DNA from: Cellulomonas shaoxiangyii
GTDB lineage: Bacteria > Actinomycetota > Actinomycetes > Actinomycetales > Cellulomonadaceae
Reading direction: 5' to 3'
NCBI RefSeq assembly: GCF_004798685.1
Contig: NZ_CP039291.1
Span: 2,046,001 to 2,110,000, forward strand
DNA: 64,000 bases
Shown: positions 1 through 8,456 of the stretch, one piece after another
Position numbering within the stretch: the stretch's first letter is position 1
Layout: every line of letters starts with the position of its first letter
The notes under the pieces: model-generated
What the model saw: only the letters and a program-made list of their open reading frames with translations
What the model was told of the DNA's origin: nothing
Database searches by the model: none
Translations under genes and position numbers: made by a program

Positions 1-223
1 CCAGCAGGGACACGATCGCCAGCAGAGCCGGCGCGATGGCCAGCACGCTGTAGTACGTGAGCGCGGCAGCGAGGTCGGTGCACTGGTCCTTGCCGAACTC
101 GCGGACCGTCTTGCGCAGCACGTACTTCCAGGACCGGGCCTTGAGGTCGCCGGGCGAGTCGGGCTTGCGCGGGTCGTCGGGCGCGGGGGCCGTGGCGGCC
201 TTGGACCTCGAGGACGTGTTCAT
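1..223 (-). CDS. YihY/BrkB-family inner membrane protein, N-terminal part
   Basis: Only the first 74 codons are in the window; the gene runs off the left edge. The protein starts MNTSSRSKAATAPAPDDP, has a charged cytoplasmic N-terminus of about 45 residues, then FGKDQCTDLAAALTYYSVLA, which is the typical entry into the first membrane helix of the YihY/virulence factor BrkB (formerly called RNase BN) family. The ATG at 223 is preceded by GGAGGTG at a good distance. The family has six membrane segments and no firmly proven substrate. It lies 102 bp downstream of the chelatase gene on the same strand. A TAGCGT hexamer overlapping the chelatase stop codon (326-328) could serve as its own -10 element. 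Confidence 0.85.
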   Translation of the reverse strand, partial: MNTSSRSKAATAPAPDDPRKPDSPGDLKARSWKYVLRKTVREFGKDQCTDLAAALTYYSVLAIAPALLAIVSLL

Positions 224-325
224 CGCCGCACCTCCGCGGGGGCTGTCGGGGGGTGGGCCGGTCGTGCGGCAGTGCCGCACGGCGGGCGCCCGCCGACCAG
301 GGAGCTCCGGTCGGTACGAGCGACG

Positions 326-1123
326 CTAGGCGCGGGCGGGGGGCCCCGCCACCGCAGGTGAGGAGCCGGCGGACGGCTCCCAGGCGGCGGACGCGGCGGC
401 GCGGGAACCGGCGTACCGGTCGAGCACGACGTCGGCGAGCCGGTGGTCGGGGGCGAGCGGTGCGCTCACGACGTCGGCACCCGCCTCGAGCACGCGGTCC
501 AGGAAGTAGCCCGGCGCCAGCAGGTACGACGCGACGACGACGCGCCCGTCCTGCGCGAGCGTGCCGCGCGCCTCCGCGACGGCCACGGGGACGCGCGGGT
601 GCGCACCGGCCCCGAAGCCGACGTGCACGGGCCGTCCCAGGTGCTCCTCGAGGCCGGCGGCGGCGGCTCGTACCGCATCGGCCGCGGCCGGGTCGCTGGA
701 CCCGGCCGCGGCGAGCACGACCGCGTCGGCGTCGGCGAGCCCCGCCTCGGCGAGCCGGTCCGCCAGGATCGCCACGAGCCGCGGGTCCGGCCCGAGCGGG
801 ACCGATGCGGCGGCGCCCGGCCGGTCCACGGCCGCGGCGACGTCCACCCGGGTGTGGAAGCCGACCGACAGCAGCAGCGGGACGACGACCGCGGGGGCGT
901 GCGGGAGCACGTCCGCCACGACGTCCGCCACCTCGGGCTGCTGCACGTCGACGAACGCCTCGCGCACGTCGAGGTCGGGGCGTACCCGCGCGACGTCCGT
1001 CAGGATCGAGCGAATCGCCGCGCGGCCCGCGTCGCTGTCCGTGCCGTGGGAGCACCCGACGAGCACGGGCGCGGGGCGCTCGGGGGCGCCGTCGGGCGCG
1101 GCGGACGGGACGGGGACGGTCAT
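326..1123 (-). CDS. Sirohydrochlorin chelatase, CbiX/SirB family
   Basis: 265 residues. It begins with a proline-rich stretch, then VLVGCSHGTDSD (metal-site His of the first half-domain) and VPLLLSVGFHTRVD, where the second conserved His of class II chelatases is kept; a second, more diverged CbiX half follows (VVLAAAGSSDP ... VVASYLLAPGYF). The family inserts Fe2+ (or Co2+/Ni2+) into sirohydrochlorin. As the last gene of the nirBD operon, iron insertion to make siroheme for NirB is the likely job. The ATG at 1123 overlaps the stop of the upstream gene (ATGA), so translation is probably coupled. Compare the CbiX-like protein at 54523-55419, which has lost the second His. Confidence 0.88.
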   Translation of the reverse strand: MTVPVPSAAPDGAPERPAPVLVGCSHGTDSDAGRAAIRSILTDVARVRPDLDVREAFVDVQQPEVADVVADVLPHAPAVVVPLLLSVGFHTRVDVAAAVDRPGAAASVPLGPDPRLVAILADRLAEAGLADADAVVLAAAGSSDPAAADAVRAAAAGLEEHLGRPVHVGFGAGAHPRVPVAVAEARGTLAQDGRVVVASYLLAPGYFLDRVLEAGADVVSAPLAPDHRLADVVLDRYAGSRAAASAAWEPSAGSSPAVAGPPARA

Positions 1124-2241
1124 GACTGCTCCTGCAGCTCGAGGCGGTAGCCCCGCTTGACGACGGTGCGGATGAGCTCCCGGCTGCCCGTCGCCTCGCG
1201 CAGCCGCGCGACCGCGACCTCGGCGGCGTGCGGGTCGGCGGACTCGCCGGGCAGGGCGGCGAGCACCCGGTCCCGCGGGACCACGGAACCCGCGGCGGAC
1301 GCCAGCAGACGGAGCACCTCGAGCCCCGTGCGCGACAGCGGCAGCACGCGCCCGTCGAGGACGGCGGCGGCGCGGTGCACGCGCAGGGGGCCGGCGACGG
1401 TGTCGAGCGCCTCGAGCCCGCCGTAGTGCGTGACGATCGCCCGCACGAGGGAGCCGAGCCGCCCGCGGTCGGGCACGAGCGGCACGATGCCGCGCTCGTC
1501 GAGCGGCTTGGCCGTCACCGGGCCCACGGCGGCGAACACGACGGTGCCCGCGCGGTGGCGCTCGACCACCCGCGCGGTGACCCCCTCCGCGTCGGCTGCG
1601 CCGAGCCACGCCGCCGCACCCGGCGCGGACGTGAACACGACGGTGTCGACCTCGCCGTCGGCGACGGCCCGCGCCGACGCGGCGACGACCGCCGGGTCGG
1701 GTGGCGGGCCCCACCGGTACACGACGAGGTTGCGGACGCGGGCGCCGGCCACCGCGAACACCTCGTCGAGGCCGTCCGCACCGGCGCCGTGGTGCTGGAT
1801 GACGATGTCGCGGCCCACGACGCCCTCGTCGAGCAGCACCTCGGCGATCTCGGCGCTCGTCTCGGACTCGGCGACCCAGTCGGCGTTCAGCCCCGCGGCC
1901 TGGATGGCGCCGCGCGCCTTGGGGCCGCGGGCGATCAGCCGCGTGCCGCGCAGGGTGTCGACCAGCCGGTCGGCGAGGCCGGCGGCGTCCGCCGCCTCCA
2001 CCCAGCCCCGGAATCCGATGCCCGTGGTGACCACGACCGTGTCGGGCGGGTCCGCGAGCACCCGCCGTGTCTCCTCCAGCAGCAGGGCGTCGTCGGTGTG
2101 CGGCACCATGCCGAGGGACGGCGCGTGCCGGATCGTCGCCCCGCGCCGCTGCAGGGCGGCGGACAGCTCGCCGGCGCGCCGGTCGGCCGTCACCAGCACG
2201 ACGCACCCGGCGAGCGTCTGGTCGATCATCGCGGCCGTCAC
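1120..2241 (-). CDS. nnaR: Uroporphyrinogen-III synthase (HemD) domain fused to OmpR-type winged helix; NnaR-like nitrate assimilation regulator
   Basis: 373 residues from a GTG that overlaps the previous stop (GTGA); an in-frame ATG at 2229 is the alternative start. Residues about 5-265 have the HemD fold (CVVLVTADRRAGELSAAL, VVTTGIGFRGW, VVFTSAPGAAAWL). Residues about 275-373 are a winged helix of the Trans_reg_C type (LPLSRTGLEVLRLLASAAGSVVPRDRVL, ending RTVVKRGYRLEL). This architecture is that of actinobacterial NnaR (Streptomyces SCO2958, mycobacterial Rv0260c type), which with GlnR activates nitrate and nitrite assimilation genes. Whether the synthase half is still enzymatic cannot be seen here. 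Being co-transcribed with nirB, siroheme synthase and chelatase fits a regulator or sensor of the same pathway. Confidence 0.85.
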   Translation of the reverse strand: MTAAMIDQTLAGCVVLVTADRRAGELSAALQRRGATIRHAPSLGMVPHTDDALLLEETRRVLADPPDTVVVTTGIGFRGWVEAADAAGLADRLVDTLRGTRLIARGPKARGAIQAAGLNADWVAESETSAEIAEVLLDEGVVGRDIVIQHHGAGADGLDEVFAVAGARVRNLVVYRWGPPPDPAVVAASARAVADGEVDTVVFTSAPGAAAWLGAADAEGVTARVVERHRAGTVVFAAVGPVTAKPLDERGIVPLVPDRGRLGSLVRAIVTHYGGLEALDTVAGPLRVHRAAAVLDGRVLPLSRTGLEVLRLLASAAGSVVPRDRVLAALPGESADPHAAEVAVARLREATGSRELIRTVVKRGYRLELQEQS

Positions 2242-3536
2242 CGGACCATTGTCGCGTGCGGCGCGGGCTCGTGCGTCGACGACCCCGCCGGCGTGGCGCC
2301 GACGCCGTCGGACGCGGACGGCCCGGGTTCCAGCAGCCCGGGCGCGGCGACCGCCCCCAGGACGACCACGGCCGGTGCACGCACGCCCGCCTCGGCGGCG
2401 GCCCGCACGACGCGGTCCAGGGGTGCGCGCGTCACGCGCTGCCCGACGAGCGTCGCCTCCTCGACGACGGCCACGGGCGTCGACGGCGGCACCCCGTCCG
2501 CGAGGGCGTGCGCAGCCAGCCCCGGCAGCGCGGCGACGCCCATGAGGACGACGACGGTGCAGGACCCGTCCCGCAACCCGGTGAGCGCGGCGGCGGACCA
2601 GCCGTCGGTGCCGTTCATGACGTGCACGGCACCGACCGTGCCGCGGTGGGTGAGCGGGATCCCGGCCGCCGCGGGTGCGGCGAACGCGCTGCTCACGCCG
2701 GGCAGGACGGTCACGGGCACGCCTGCCTCCCGGCACGCCAGCACCTCCTCGCCGCCCCGCCCGTAGACGAACGGGTCGCCGCCCTTGAGCCGCACGACGA
2801 CGTGGCCGCGCTGCGCCCGCTCGACGAGGATCCGGTTGATCTCGGCCTGCGGCACCGGGTGGTGCCCCGGGGCCTTGCCGACGTCGACGACCTCGACGTC
2901 GTCGGGCAGCTCGTCGAGGACGGCGGTCGGCCCCAGGCGGTCCGTGACGACGACGTCCGCCTCGGCGAGCGCGCGCCGGCCGGCGACGGTCATCAGGTCG
3001 ACGTCCCCCGGTCCCCCGCCGACGAGCACGACGCGGCCCTGCCCCGCCGTCCGCCGCCGGCCGCGCAGGTCGACGCGGCCCTCGCGCAGCGTGGTGGCGA
3101 GCGCGTCGCGGACCTGCACCGAGCGGCGCGGGTCGGCGCCGCCGGTGGAGACGACGCCGACGAGGACGTCACCGGCACGCGTGGTCGCCGGGGTACGCGC
3201 CGTGCCGCGGGCGGGGCGGCGAGGGCCGCCCGCGTCGACGCAGAACACCCGGCGCGCCGTCGCCCACGCGACGACCGCCTGGTCGGTCGACCGGTCCCCC
3301 GTCGCGGTCTGCACGAGCCACGCGTCGTCCAGGTCCGACGGGACGACCTCGCGGTCGACCCAGTGCACGGCCCCCGCGACCACGAGGTCGGCGACCGGCT
3401 CGCACACGGCCGGGGCCACGACGCGCACGTGGGCACCCTCGGCGAGCAGCGCGTGCACGCGGCGCGCGGCCACGGGGCCCCCGCCCGCGACGACGACGGT
3501 CCGCCCGGCGAGCTCGACGCCGAGCAGCGCCGTCAC
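2238..3536 (-). CDS. cysG: Siroheme synthase-type fusion: precorrin-2 dehydrogenase domain plus uroporphyrinogen-III C-methyltransferase
   Basis: 432 residues from GTG 3536, which overlaps the nirD stop (GTGA). The N-terminal ~130 residues carry the NAD-binding motif TVVVAGGGPVAARRVHALL of the CysG/Met8 dehydrogenase. Residues about 165-410 are a SAM-dependent tetrapyrrole methylase with GGGPGDVDLMTVAGRRAL, the signature VVRLKGGDPFVYGRGGEE and GVSSAFAAPAAAGIPLTHRG. It turns uroporphyrinogen III into precorrin-2 and then sirohydrochlorin; the chelatase gene two places downstream would finish siroheme. Residues about 97-113 are Pro/Arg/Thr-rich and may be a loop insertion in the dehydrogenase domain. 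A paralogue starts at 63420 in the sulfate operon. Confidence 0.92.
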   Translation of the reverse strand: MTALLGVELAGRTVVVAGGGPVAARRVHALLAEGAHVRVVAPAVCEPVADLVVAGAVHWVDREVVPSDLDDAWLVQTATGDRSTDQAVVAWATARRVFCVDAGGPRRPARGTARTPATTRAGDVLVGVVSTGGADPRRSVQVRDALATTLREGRVDLRGRRRTAGQGRVVLVGGGPGDVDLMTVAGRRALAEADVVVTDRLGPTAVLDELPDDVEVVDVGKAPGHHPVPQAEINRILVERAQRGHVVVRLKGGDPFVYGRGGEEVLACREAGVPVTVLPGVSSAFAAPAAAGIPLTHRGTVGAVHVMNGTDGWSAAALTGLRDGSCTVVVLMGVAALPGLAAHALADGVPPSTPVAVVEEATLVGQRVTRAPLDRVVRAAAEAGVRAPAVVVLGAVAAPGLLEPGPSASDGVGATPAGSSTHEPAPHATMVR

Positions 3537-3955
3537 GGCGTGCGCCCCGCGAGCGCGGCGACCTGCACGGCGCCGCCGACGACGCGCACGGGCCACGTGC
3601 GCAGGTCGGCCGCGAGCCCGGGCACGGGCTGCTTGCCCGCGGGGTCGAGGCACGCGCCGGTCCGCAGGTCGAAGACCTGCTTGTACATGGGCGACGCGAC
3701 GGTGGGCACCTCGTCGCCGTCCACGGACCGTGAGCCGACGATGCCCCGCGCCAGCACGTGGGCGTCGCTGAAGGGGTCGTGCTGCTGGACGGCGAGCACG
3801 CGGTCGTCGACGAGGCGGAACAGGGCGACCTGCTCGAGCCGCCCGTCGGGGCCGTCGGGGACGAGGGCGGCGACGCCGCGCTCGCGCGCGAGGTCGTCGA
3901 GGCGGCAGACGGTCAGCCACGTGCGCTGGGGTGTGGGTGCGTCGAGCGCGGTCAT
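3533..3955 (-). CDS. nirD: Nitrite reductase [NAD(P)H] small subunit
   Basis: 140 residues from ATG 3955, overlapping the nirB stop (ATGA). The sequence has the NirD Rieske-like fold (RTWLTVCRLDDLARERGVAAL, ASPMYKQVFDLRTGACLD), and lacks the Cys-x-His pairs that would bind a cluster, as is normal for NirD. It is the partner of NirB in the soluble assimilatory nitrite reductase. The central insertion around residues 33-42 (PDGPDGRLEQ) is slightly longer than in enteric NirD. Placement directly behind nirB makes the assignment secure. Confidence 0.93.
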   Translation of the reverse strand: MTALDAPTPQRTWLTVCRLDDLARERGVAALVPDGPDGRLEQVALFRLVDDRVLAVQQHDPFSDAHVLARGIVGSRSVDGDEVPTVASPMYKQVFDLRTGACLDPAGKQPVPGLAADLRTWPVRVVGGAVQVAALAGRTP

Positions 3956-6549
3956 GACCGGACCTCCAGGGTGGTGCCGGCGACGAGGACCGGTGCGCCG
4001 CTCGCGGCGGCGGCCCGCTCGGCGGCGGTGGCGGGGCGGGCCTGACCACGCTCGGGCACGTAGGCCAGGGACGGGTCGGGCACGTCGGGGGCGTTGACGA
4101 AGGACGCGAAGCGCCGGAGCTTCTCGGGGTCGTCGAGCGTGGCGCGCCACTCGTCCTCGTACTCGTCGACGTGCTGGGCCATCTGCGCGTCGAGGTCGGC
4201 GCAGATGCCGAGGGCGTCGTCCATGACGACGGCGCGCACGCCCTCGAGGCCGCCCTCGACCTCCTCCATCCAGGGGGCGGTGCGCTGCAGGCGGTCGGCG
4301 GTGCGCACGTAGTAGAGGAGGAAGCGGTCGATGGTGCGCACGAGGGTGTCGGTGTCGAGGTCCTCGGCGAGCAGCTTCGCGTGCCGGGGCGTGAAGCCGC
4401 CGTTGCCGCCGACGTAGAGGTTCCAGCCCTTGTCGGTGGCGATGACGCCGACGTCCTTGCCGCGGGCCTCCGCGCACTCGCGGGCGCAGCCCGAGACGCC
4501 GAGCTTGATCTTGTGCGGTGAGCGCAGGCCGCGGTACCGCAGCTCGAGCATGACGGCGAGGGCGACGGAGTCCTGCACGCCGAACCGGCACCACGTCGAC
4601 CCGACGCACGACTTCACCGTCCGCAGCGACTTGCCGTACGCGTGGCCGGACTCGAAGCCGGCGTCGACGAGCCTGCGCCAGATCAGCGGCAGCTGGTCGA
4701 TGCGGGCACCGAACAGGTCGATGCGCTGCCCGCCCGTGATCTTCGTGTACAGGCCGAACTCGCGGGCGACCTCGCCGATCACGATGAGCCCCTCGGGGGT
4801 CACCTCCCCGCCGGCGATGCGCGGGACGACGGAGTAGGAGCCGTCCTTCTGGAGGTTCGCCATGACGTGGTCGTTCGTGTCCTGCAGGGCGGCGCGCTCG
4901 CCGTCGAGCACGTGCCCGGGGGCCGTGGTCGCGAGGATCGAGGCGACCACGGGCTTGCAGATGTCGCAGCCGCGGCCCGCGGCACGGGTGCCGAACCGCT
5001 CGACGACCTCCGTGTAGGTGCGCACCCCCGCGACGCGGACGGCGTCGTAGAGCTGCGCGCGGGACAGGGCGAAGTGCTCGCACAGCGCGGTGCTGACGGT
5101 GACGCCGAGCTTCGCCAGCTCGGTCGACATGAGCTTCTTCACGAGCGGCAGGCACGAGCCGCAGCTGGTGCCGGCGCGCGTGCAGGCCTTGACGGCGCCG
5201 AGGTCGTGACAGCCCTGCTCGGTGACGGCGTGGCGGACCTGCCCGGCGGAGACGTTGTTGCACGAGCACACGCCGGCGTCGTCGGGCAGCTCGAGGTCGG
5301 GGGCGCCCCCCGTCCCCTCCGGGAGGAGGAACGCCGACGGGTCGCCGGGCAGCTCGCGGCCGAGCATGGGCCGCAGGCTCGCGTACGCGCCGGCGTCACC
5401 GACGAGGACGCCACCGAGCAGGGTGCGGGCGTCGTCGGACAGGACGAGCTTCTTGTAGACGCCGGCCACGGGGTCGGCCCAGACGATCTCGAGGGCACCG
5501 GGCGTGCGCCCGAACGCGTCGCCGAAGCTGGCCACGTCGACGCCCGCGAGCTTGAGCTTGGTGGCGGTGTCGGCACCGGGGAAGGTCGCGCCGGCGCCGC
5601 CGAGCAGCCGGTCGGCGGTGATCTCGGCCATCGCGTACCCGGGGGCGACGAGCCCGATGCAGGCGCCCTGGATGCAGGCGACCTCGCCGACGGCCGACAC
5701 GTGCGGGTCCTGCGACAGGCACGTGTCGTCCACGACGACGCCGCCGCGGGGTCCGATCGGAAGGCCGGCGTCGCGCGCGAGCTCGTCGCGCGGCCGGACG
5801 CCCGCGGCGACGACCACGACGTCGGCGTCGAGGCGCGTGCCGTCGGCGAGCTCGACGCGTCCGACGCCGCCGCGGCGGTGCTCGTGCACGCGGGTCGTCG
5901 TCGCCTGCGTGCGCACCCCGATGCCGATGCGGTTGATGAGCCGGCGCAGCGCCTCCCCGCCGCCGAGGTCGACCTGGGCCGACATCAGGTGCGTGGCGAC
6001 CTGCAGCACCGTGGTGCGCGCGCCGAGCGCGTCGAGCGCACCGGCGGCCTCGAGCCCGAGCAGCCCGCCGCCGAGGACCACGCCGCGCACGGGGTGGGTG
6101 CGGCCCTCCTGCAGGCCCTGGACGTACCCGCGCAGCGCGGCGACGTCGTCCAGCGTGCGGTAGACGAACACGCCGGGCAGGTCGGCGCCCTCCATCGGGG
6201 GCACCCACGCGTACGAGCCCGTGGCGAGGACGAGGTGGTCGTACGCGTACGTCCGGCCCGAGGCGGCGGTGACGGTGCGGGCCTCGCGGTCGACGGCCGT
6301 CACGGCGTCGCCGCGCACCAGCGTGACGAGCGGGTCGTCCCACAGCGCGGGGTCGCCGAGGGCGAGGTCCTCCGGGTTGCGGCCCGCGAAGAAGCTCGTG
6401 AGCGCGACCCGGTCGTAGGGGCGGCGGGGCTCCTCCGCGAGGACCGTGACGCGCCAGGCGCCGGCGGCGTCGCGGTCGCGCAGGGCCTCGACGAGACGCT
6501 GGGCGACCATGCCGCCGCCGACGACGACGAGGTGGCGGGGTGCGTCCAT
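3952..6549 (-). CDS. nirB: Nitrite reductase [NAD(P)H] large subunit
   Basis: 865 residues, a full-length NirB. It reduces nitrite to ammonium with NAD(P)H, using FAD, a [2Fe-2S] and siroheme/[4Fe-4S]. Visible in order: FAD-binding HLVVVGGGMVAQRL at about residue 7; NAD-binding VVLGGGLLGLEAAGAL at about 155; the BFD-type [2Fe-2S] cysteines CSCNN ... CTRAGTSCGSC at about 427-463; the ferredoxin-like sulfite/nitrite reductase half; and the siroheme/4Fe-4S ligands CVGSTWC at about 650 and CARECAE at about 687. ATG 6549 has GGAGG eight bases upstream. It is first in the nirB-nirD-cysG-nnaR-cbiX operon, and its promoter shares a 49-bp module with narK. Confidence 0.97.
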   Translation of the reverse strand: MDAPRHLVVVGGGMVAQRLVEALRDRDAAGAWRVTVLAEEPRRPYDRVALTSFFAGRNPEDLALGDPALWDDPLVTLVRGDAVTAVDREARTVTAASGRTYAYDHLVLATGSYAWVPPMEGADLPGVFVYRTLDDVAALRGYVQGLQEGRTHPVRGVVLGGGLLGLEAAGALDALGARTTVLQVATHLMSAQVDLGGGEALRRLINRIGIGVRTQATTTRVHEHRRGGVGRVELADGTRLDADVVVVAAGVRPRDELARDAGLPIGPRGGVVVDDTCLSQDPHVSAVGEVACIQGACIGLVAPGYAMAEITADRLLGGAGATFPGADTATKLKLAGVDVASFGDAFGRTPGALEIVWADPVAGVYKKLVLSDDARTLLGGVLVGDAGAYASLRPMLGRELPGDPSAFLLPEGTGGAPDLELPDDAGVCSCNNVSAGQVRHAVTEQGCHDLGAVKACTRAGTSCGSCLPLVKKLMSTELAKLGVTVSTALCEHFALSRAQLYDAVRVAGVRTYTEVVERFGTRAAGRGCDICKPVVASILATTAPGHVLDGERAALQDTNDHVMANLQKDGSYSVVPRIAGGEVTPEGLIVIGEVAREFGLYTKITGGQRIDLFGARIDQLPLIWRRLVDAGFESGHAYGKSLRTVKSCVGSTWCRFGVQDSVALAVMLELRYRGLRSPHKIKLGVSGCARECAEARGKDVGVIATDKGWNLYVGGNGGFTPRHAKLLAEDLDTDTLVRTIDRFLLYYVRTADRLQRTAPWMEEVEGGLEGVRAVVMDDALGICADLDAQMAQHVDEYEDEWRATLDDPEKLRRFASFVNAPDVPDPSLAYVPERGQARPATAAERAAAASGAPVLVAGTTLEVRS

Positions 6550-6616
6550 GGGGAGCCTCCGTGGCTGGGGGACGGGTGCGGCCCCCGGGCGGCGGGGCGC
6601 GCGTCGGGGCGTGCCC

Positions 6617-6665
6617 CGACGCTACGAACTGCGTGTTTCGGGCGGTGGCACGCCCGCGTTTCCCG
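6617..6665 (-). promoter_or_regulatory. nirB promoter module shared with narK
   Basis: Read on the minus strand this is CGGGAAACGC-N16-GAAACACG-N7-TAGCGTCG. The narK upstream region (14268-14316) has CGGGTTACGC-N16-GAAACACG-N7-TAGCGTCG with exactly the same spacing. TAGCGT fits an actinobacterial -10 hexamer (TANNNT), with no -35 consensus in front, as expected for an activated promoter. The GAAAC and GTTAC elements resemble GlnR half-sites, but the spacing is not the textbook a/b arrangement. GlnR and/or NnaR is the inferred activator. The predicted 5' leader is about 60 nt. Confidence 0.6.
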
Positions 6666-6759
6666 GGCGGAACCTTTCGCGCACAGCGCCGCGCACGGTC
6701 GTGTGAGGTGGCGGCGACGGGCGGGGCGGCGGCGCCGGGACCGCCGTCGGGCGGGGACG

Positions 6760-6771
6760 TACCGTGGGCGG
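6760..6771 (+). promoter_or_regulatory. Probable leaderless promoter of the sulfite-oxidase-like gene
   Basis: TACCGT (6760-6765) followed by six bases and then ATG at 6772. A TANNNT hexamer six or seven bases ahead of a start codon without a ribosome binding site is the hallmark of actinobacterial leaderless transcripts. The same arrangement, with the same hexamer, precedes the gene at 20558. Confidence 0.45.
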
Positions 6772-8436
6772 ATGGGACCCGAGGACGACGAGCCCTCCCC
6801 GCCCGGGGACGCGCGTGAGGGTGCGGCGCCGGCCGCGCCGGCCGCGTCCGGCACGCGGTGGGACGAGCCCTCCGCGACCCTGGCCGCGGCCGCGTCCGGG
6901 GTCGCCGCGGGAGCCGTGACGGTCGGCGTCGGCGCGGTCGCGGCCGCGGTGACCGGGGCCTCGTCGGACCCGCTCGTCGCGGTGGGCGCGGCGTTCGTCG
7001 ACCTCACCCCGCCGTGGCTCAAGGACTGGGCGGTGGCCGCGTTCGGCACGGCCGACAAGGCCGTCCTGGCGGTCGGGCAGGCGGTGGTGCTCGCGCTGCT
7101 CGCCGGGCTCGCGGGGGCGCTCGCGCGGCGCCGGTGGTCCTGGGGTGCCGTGCTCGTCGTCGCGCTCGGGGGCCTCGCGGGGGTCGCCGCCATGACGCGC
7201 CCCGACGCGGGCCTGCTGGCGCCGCTGCCGAGCGTGCTGGGCGCCCTCGCGGGCCTGCTCGCGCTCCGCGCCCTGCTGGGCCGGGTGCCTCCGCCGCCGT
7301 CCGCGTCGGCACCCGCGCCGCCGGCTGCCGACGTCCCGGCCGTGCCGCGCCCCGCCGCCCGACCCGGTGCCTCGCGCCGCGGCTTCCTGCTCGCGGCGTC
7401 GCTGGCGACGGCGCTCGGCGTCGTCGCGCTCGCCGCCGGGCGCGTGGCGGGCGCCGCCGGCCGCGGCGTGCAGGCGGTGCGCGACGCCGTGCGGCTGCCG
7501 GCGCCCGCGCGCCCCGCGGCCGCTCCCCCGGCCGACGTGCAGGTCGACGTCGACGGCGCCGAGCCGTGGGCGACGCCGCCGGCGACGTTCTACCGGATCG
7601 ACACCGCGCTGGTCGTGCCGCAGGTGGACCCCTCGACGTGGCGGCTGCGCCTGCACGGCCTCGTCGAGCAGGAGGTCGAGCTCACGTGGGACGAGCTGCT
7701 CGGCGCCGGGCTCGTCGAGGCGTGGGTGACGCTCGCCTGCGTCTCCAACCCCGTCGGCGGGGACCTCGTCGGCAACCAGCGCTGGCTCGGGCTGCCCGTG
7801 CGGGACCTGCTGGCCCGCGCCCGGCCCACCGCCGGCGCGGACATGGTGCTCTCGCGCAGCGTCGACGGCTTCAGCGCCTCCACGCCCCTCGAGGCGCTCA
7901 CGGACGACCGGGACGCGCTGCTCGCGGTCGCGATGGACGGCGCCCCGCTGCCGCCGGAGCACGGCTTCCCCGTCCGCCTCGTCGTCCCCGGTCTGTACGG
8001 GTACGTCTCCGCGACGAAGTGGGTCACCGAGCTCGAGGTCACCCGGTTCGACGCCGCCGAGGCCTACTGGACGCGGCGCGGCTGGTCCGAGCGGGGCCCG
8101 GTGAAGACGCAGTCGCGCATCGACGTCCCGCGCGGCGGCACGACCGTCCCGGCCGGGGACGTCGTCGTCGCCGGTACGGCGTGGGCGCAGCACCGCGGGA
8201 TCACCCAGGTGCAGGTGCGCGTCGACGACGGCCCGTGGCGCGACGCCGACCTGGCGGGCGACGGCGGCGTGGACACGTGGCGGCAGTGGCGATGGACGTG
8301 GCGGGGTGCGAGCGCCGGGTCGCACCGGCTGCACGTGCGCGCGTGGGACCCGCAGGGGCCGCAGACCGGCGCGCCGCAGGGCGTGGTGCCCGACGGCGCG
8401 ACGGGCTACCACCGGGTCGACGTCACGGTCGCCTGA
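6772..8436 (+). CDS. Membrane-anchored molybdopterin-dependent oxidoreductase, sulfite oxidase family
   Basis: 554 residues. After an acidic/proline-rich start there are about four hydrophobic segments (residues ~40-175), a Pro/Ala linker, then SRRGFLLAASLATALGVVALAAG (twin-arginine-like motif followed by a fifth membrane segment, residues ~200-225). The C-terminal half is the Mo-binding SUOX fold, with ACVSNPVGGDLVGN holding the molybdenum ligand at Cys323, followed by the Mo-co dimerisation-like domain (VVVAGTAWAQHRGITQVQVRVDDGPW). The enzyme would face outside. The substrate is unknown; actinobacterial relatives are annotated only by fold. It is convergent with the nitrate reductase gene, with 20 bp between the stop codons. 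Confidence 0.85.
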   Translation: MGPEDDEPSPPGDAREGAAPAAPAASGTRWDEPSATLAAAASGVAAGAVTVGVGAVAAAVTGASSDPLVAVGAAFVDLTPPWLKDWAVAAFGTADKAVLAVGQAVVLALLAGLAGALARRRWSWGAVLVVALGGLAGVAAMTRPDAGLLAPLPSVLGALAGLLALRALLGRVPPPPSASAPAPPAADVPAVPRPAARPGASRRGFLLAASLATALGVVALAAGRVAGAAGRGVQAVRDAVRLPAPARPAAAPPADVQVDVDGAEPWATPPATFYRIDTALVVPQVDPSTWRLRLHGLVEQEVELTWDELLGAGLVEAWVTLACVSNPVGGDLVGNQRWLGLPVRDLLARARPTAGADMVLSRSVDGFSASTPLEALTDDRDALLAVAMDGAPLPPEHGFPVRLVVPGLYGYVSATKWVTELEVTRFDAAEAYWTRRGWSERGPVKTQSRIDVPRGGTTVPAGDVVVAGTAWAQHRGITQVQVRVDDGPWRDADLAGDGGVDTWRQWRWTWRGASAGSHRLHVRAWDPQGPQTGAPQGVVPDGATGYHRVDVTVA

Positions 8437-8456
8437 CCCGCGGGCGGGCACCGGCG

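Noticed and set aside
326..1123. Idea that the chelatase in the nir operon serves cobalamin synthesis
   Set aside because: No cobalamin genes are in the window, and its place behind nirB, nirD and siroheme synthase points to siroheme.
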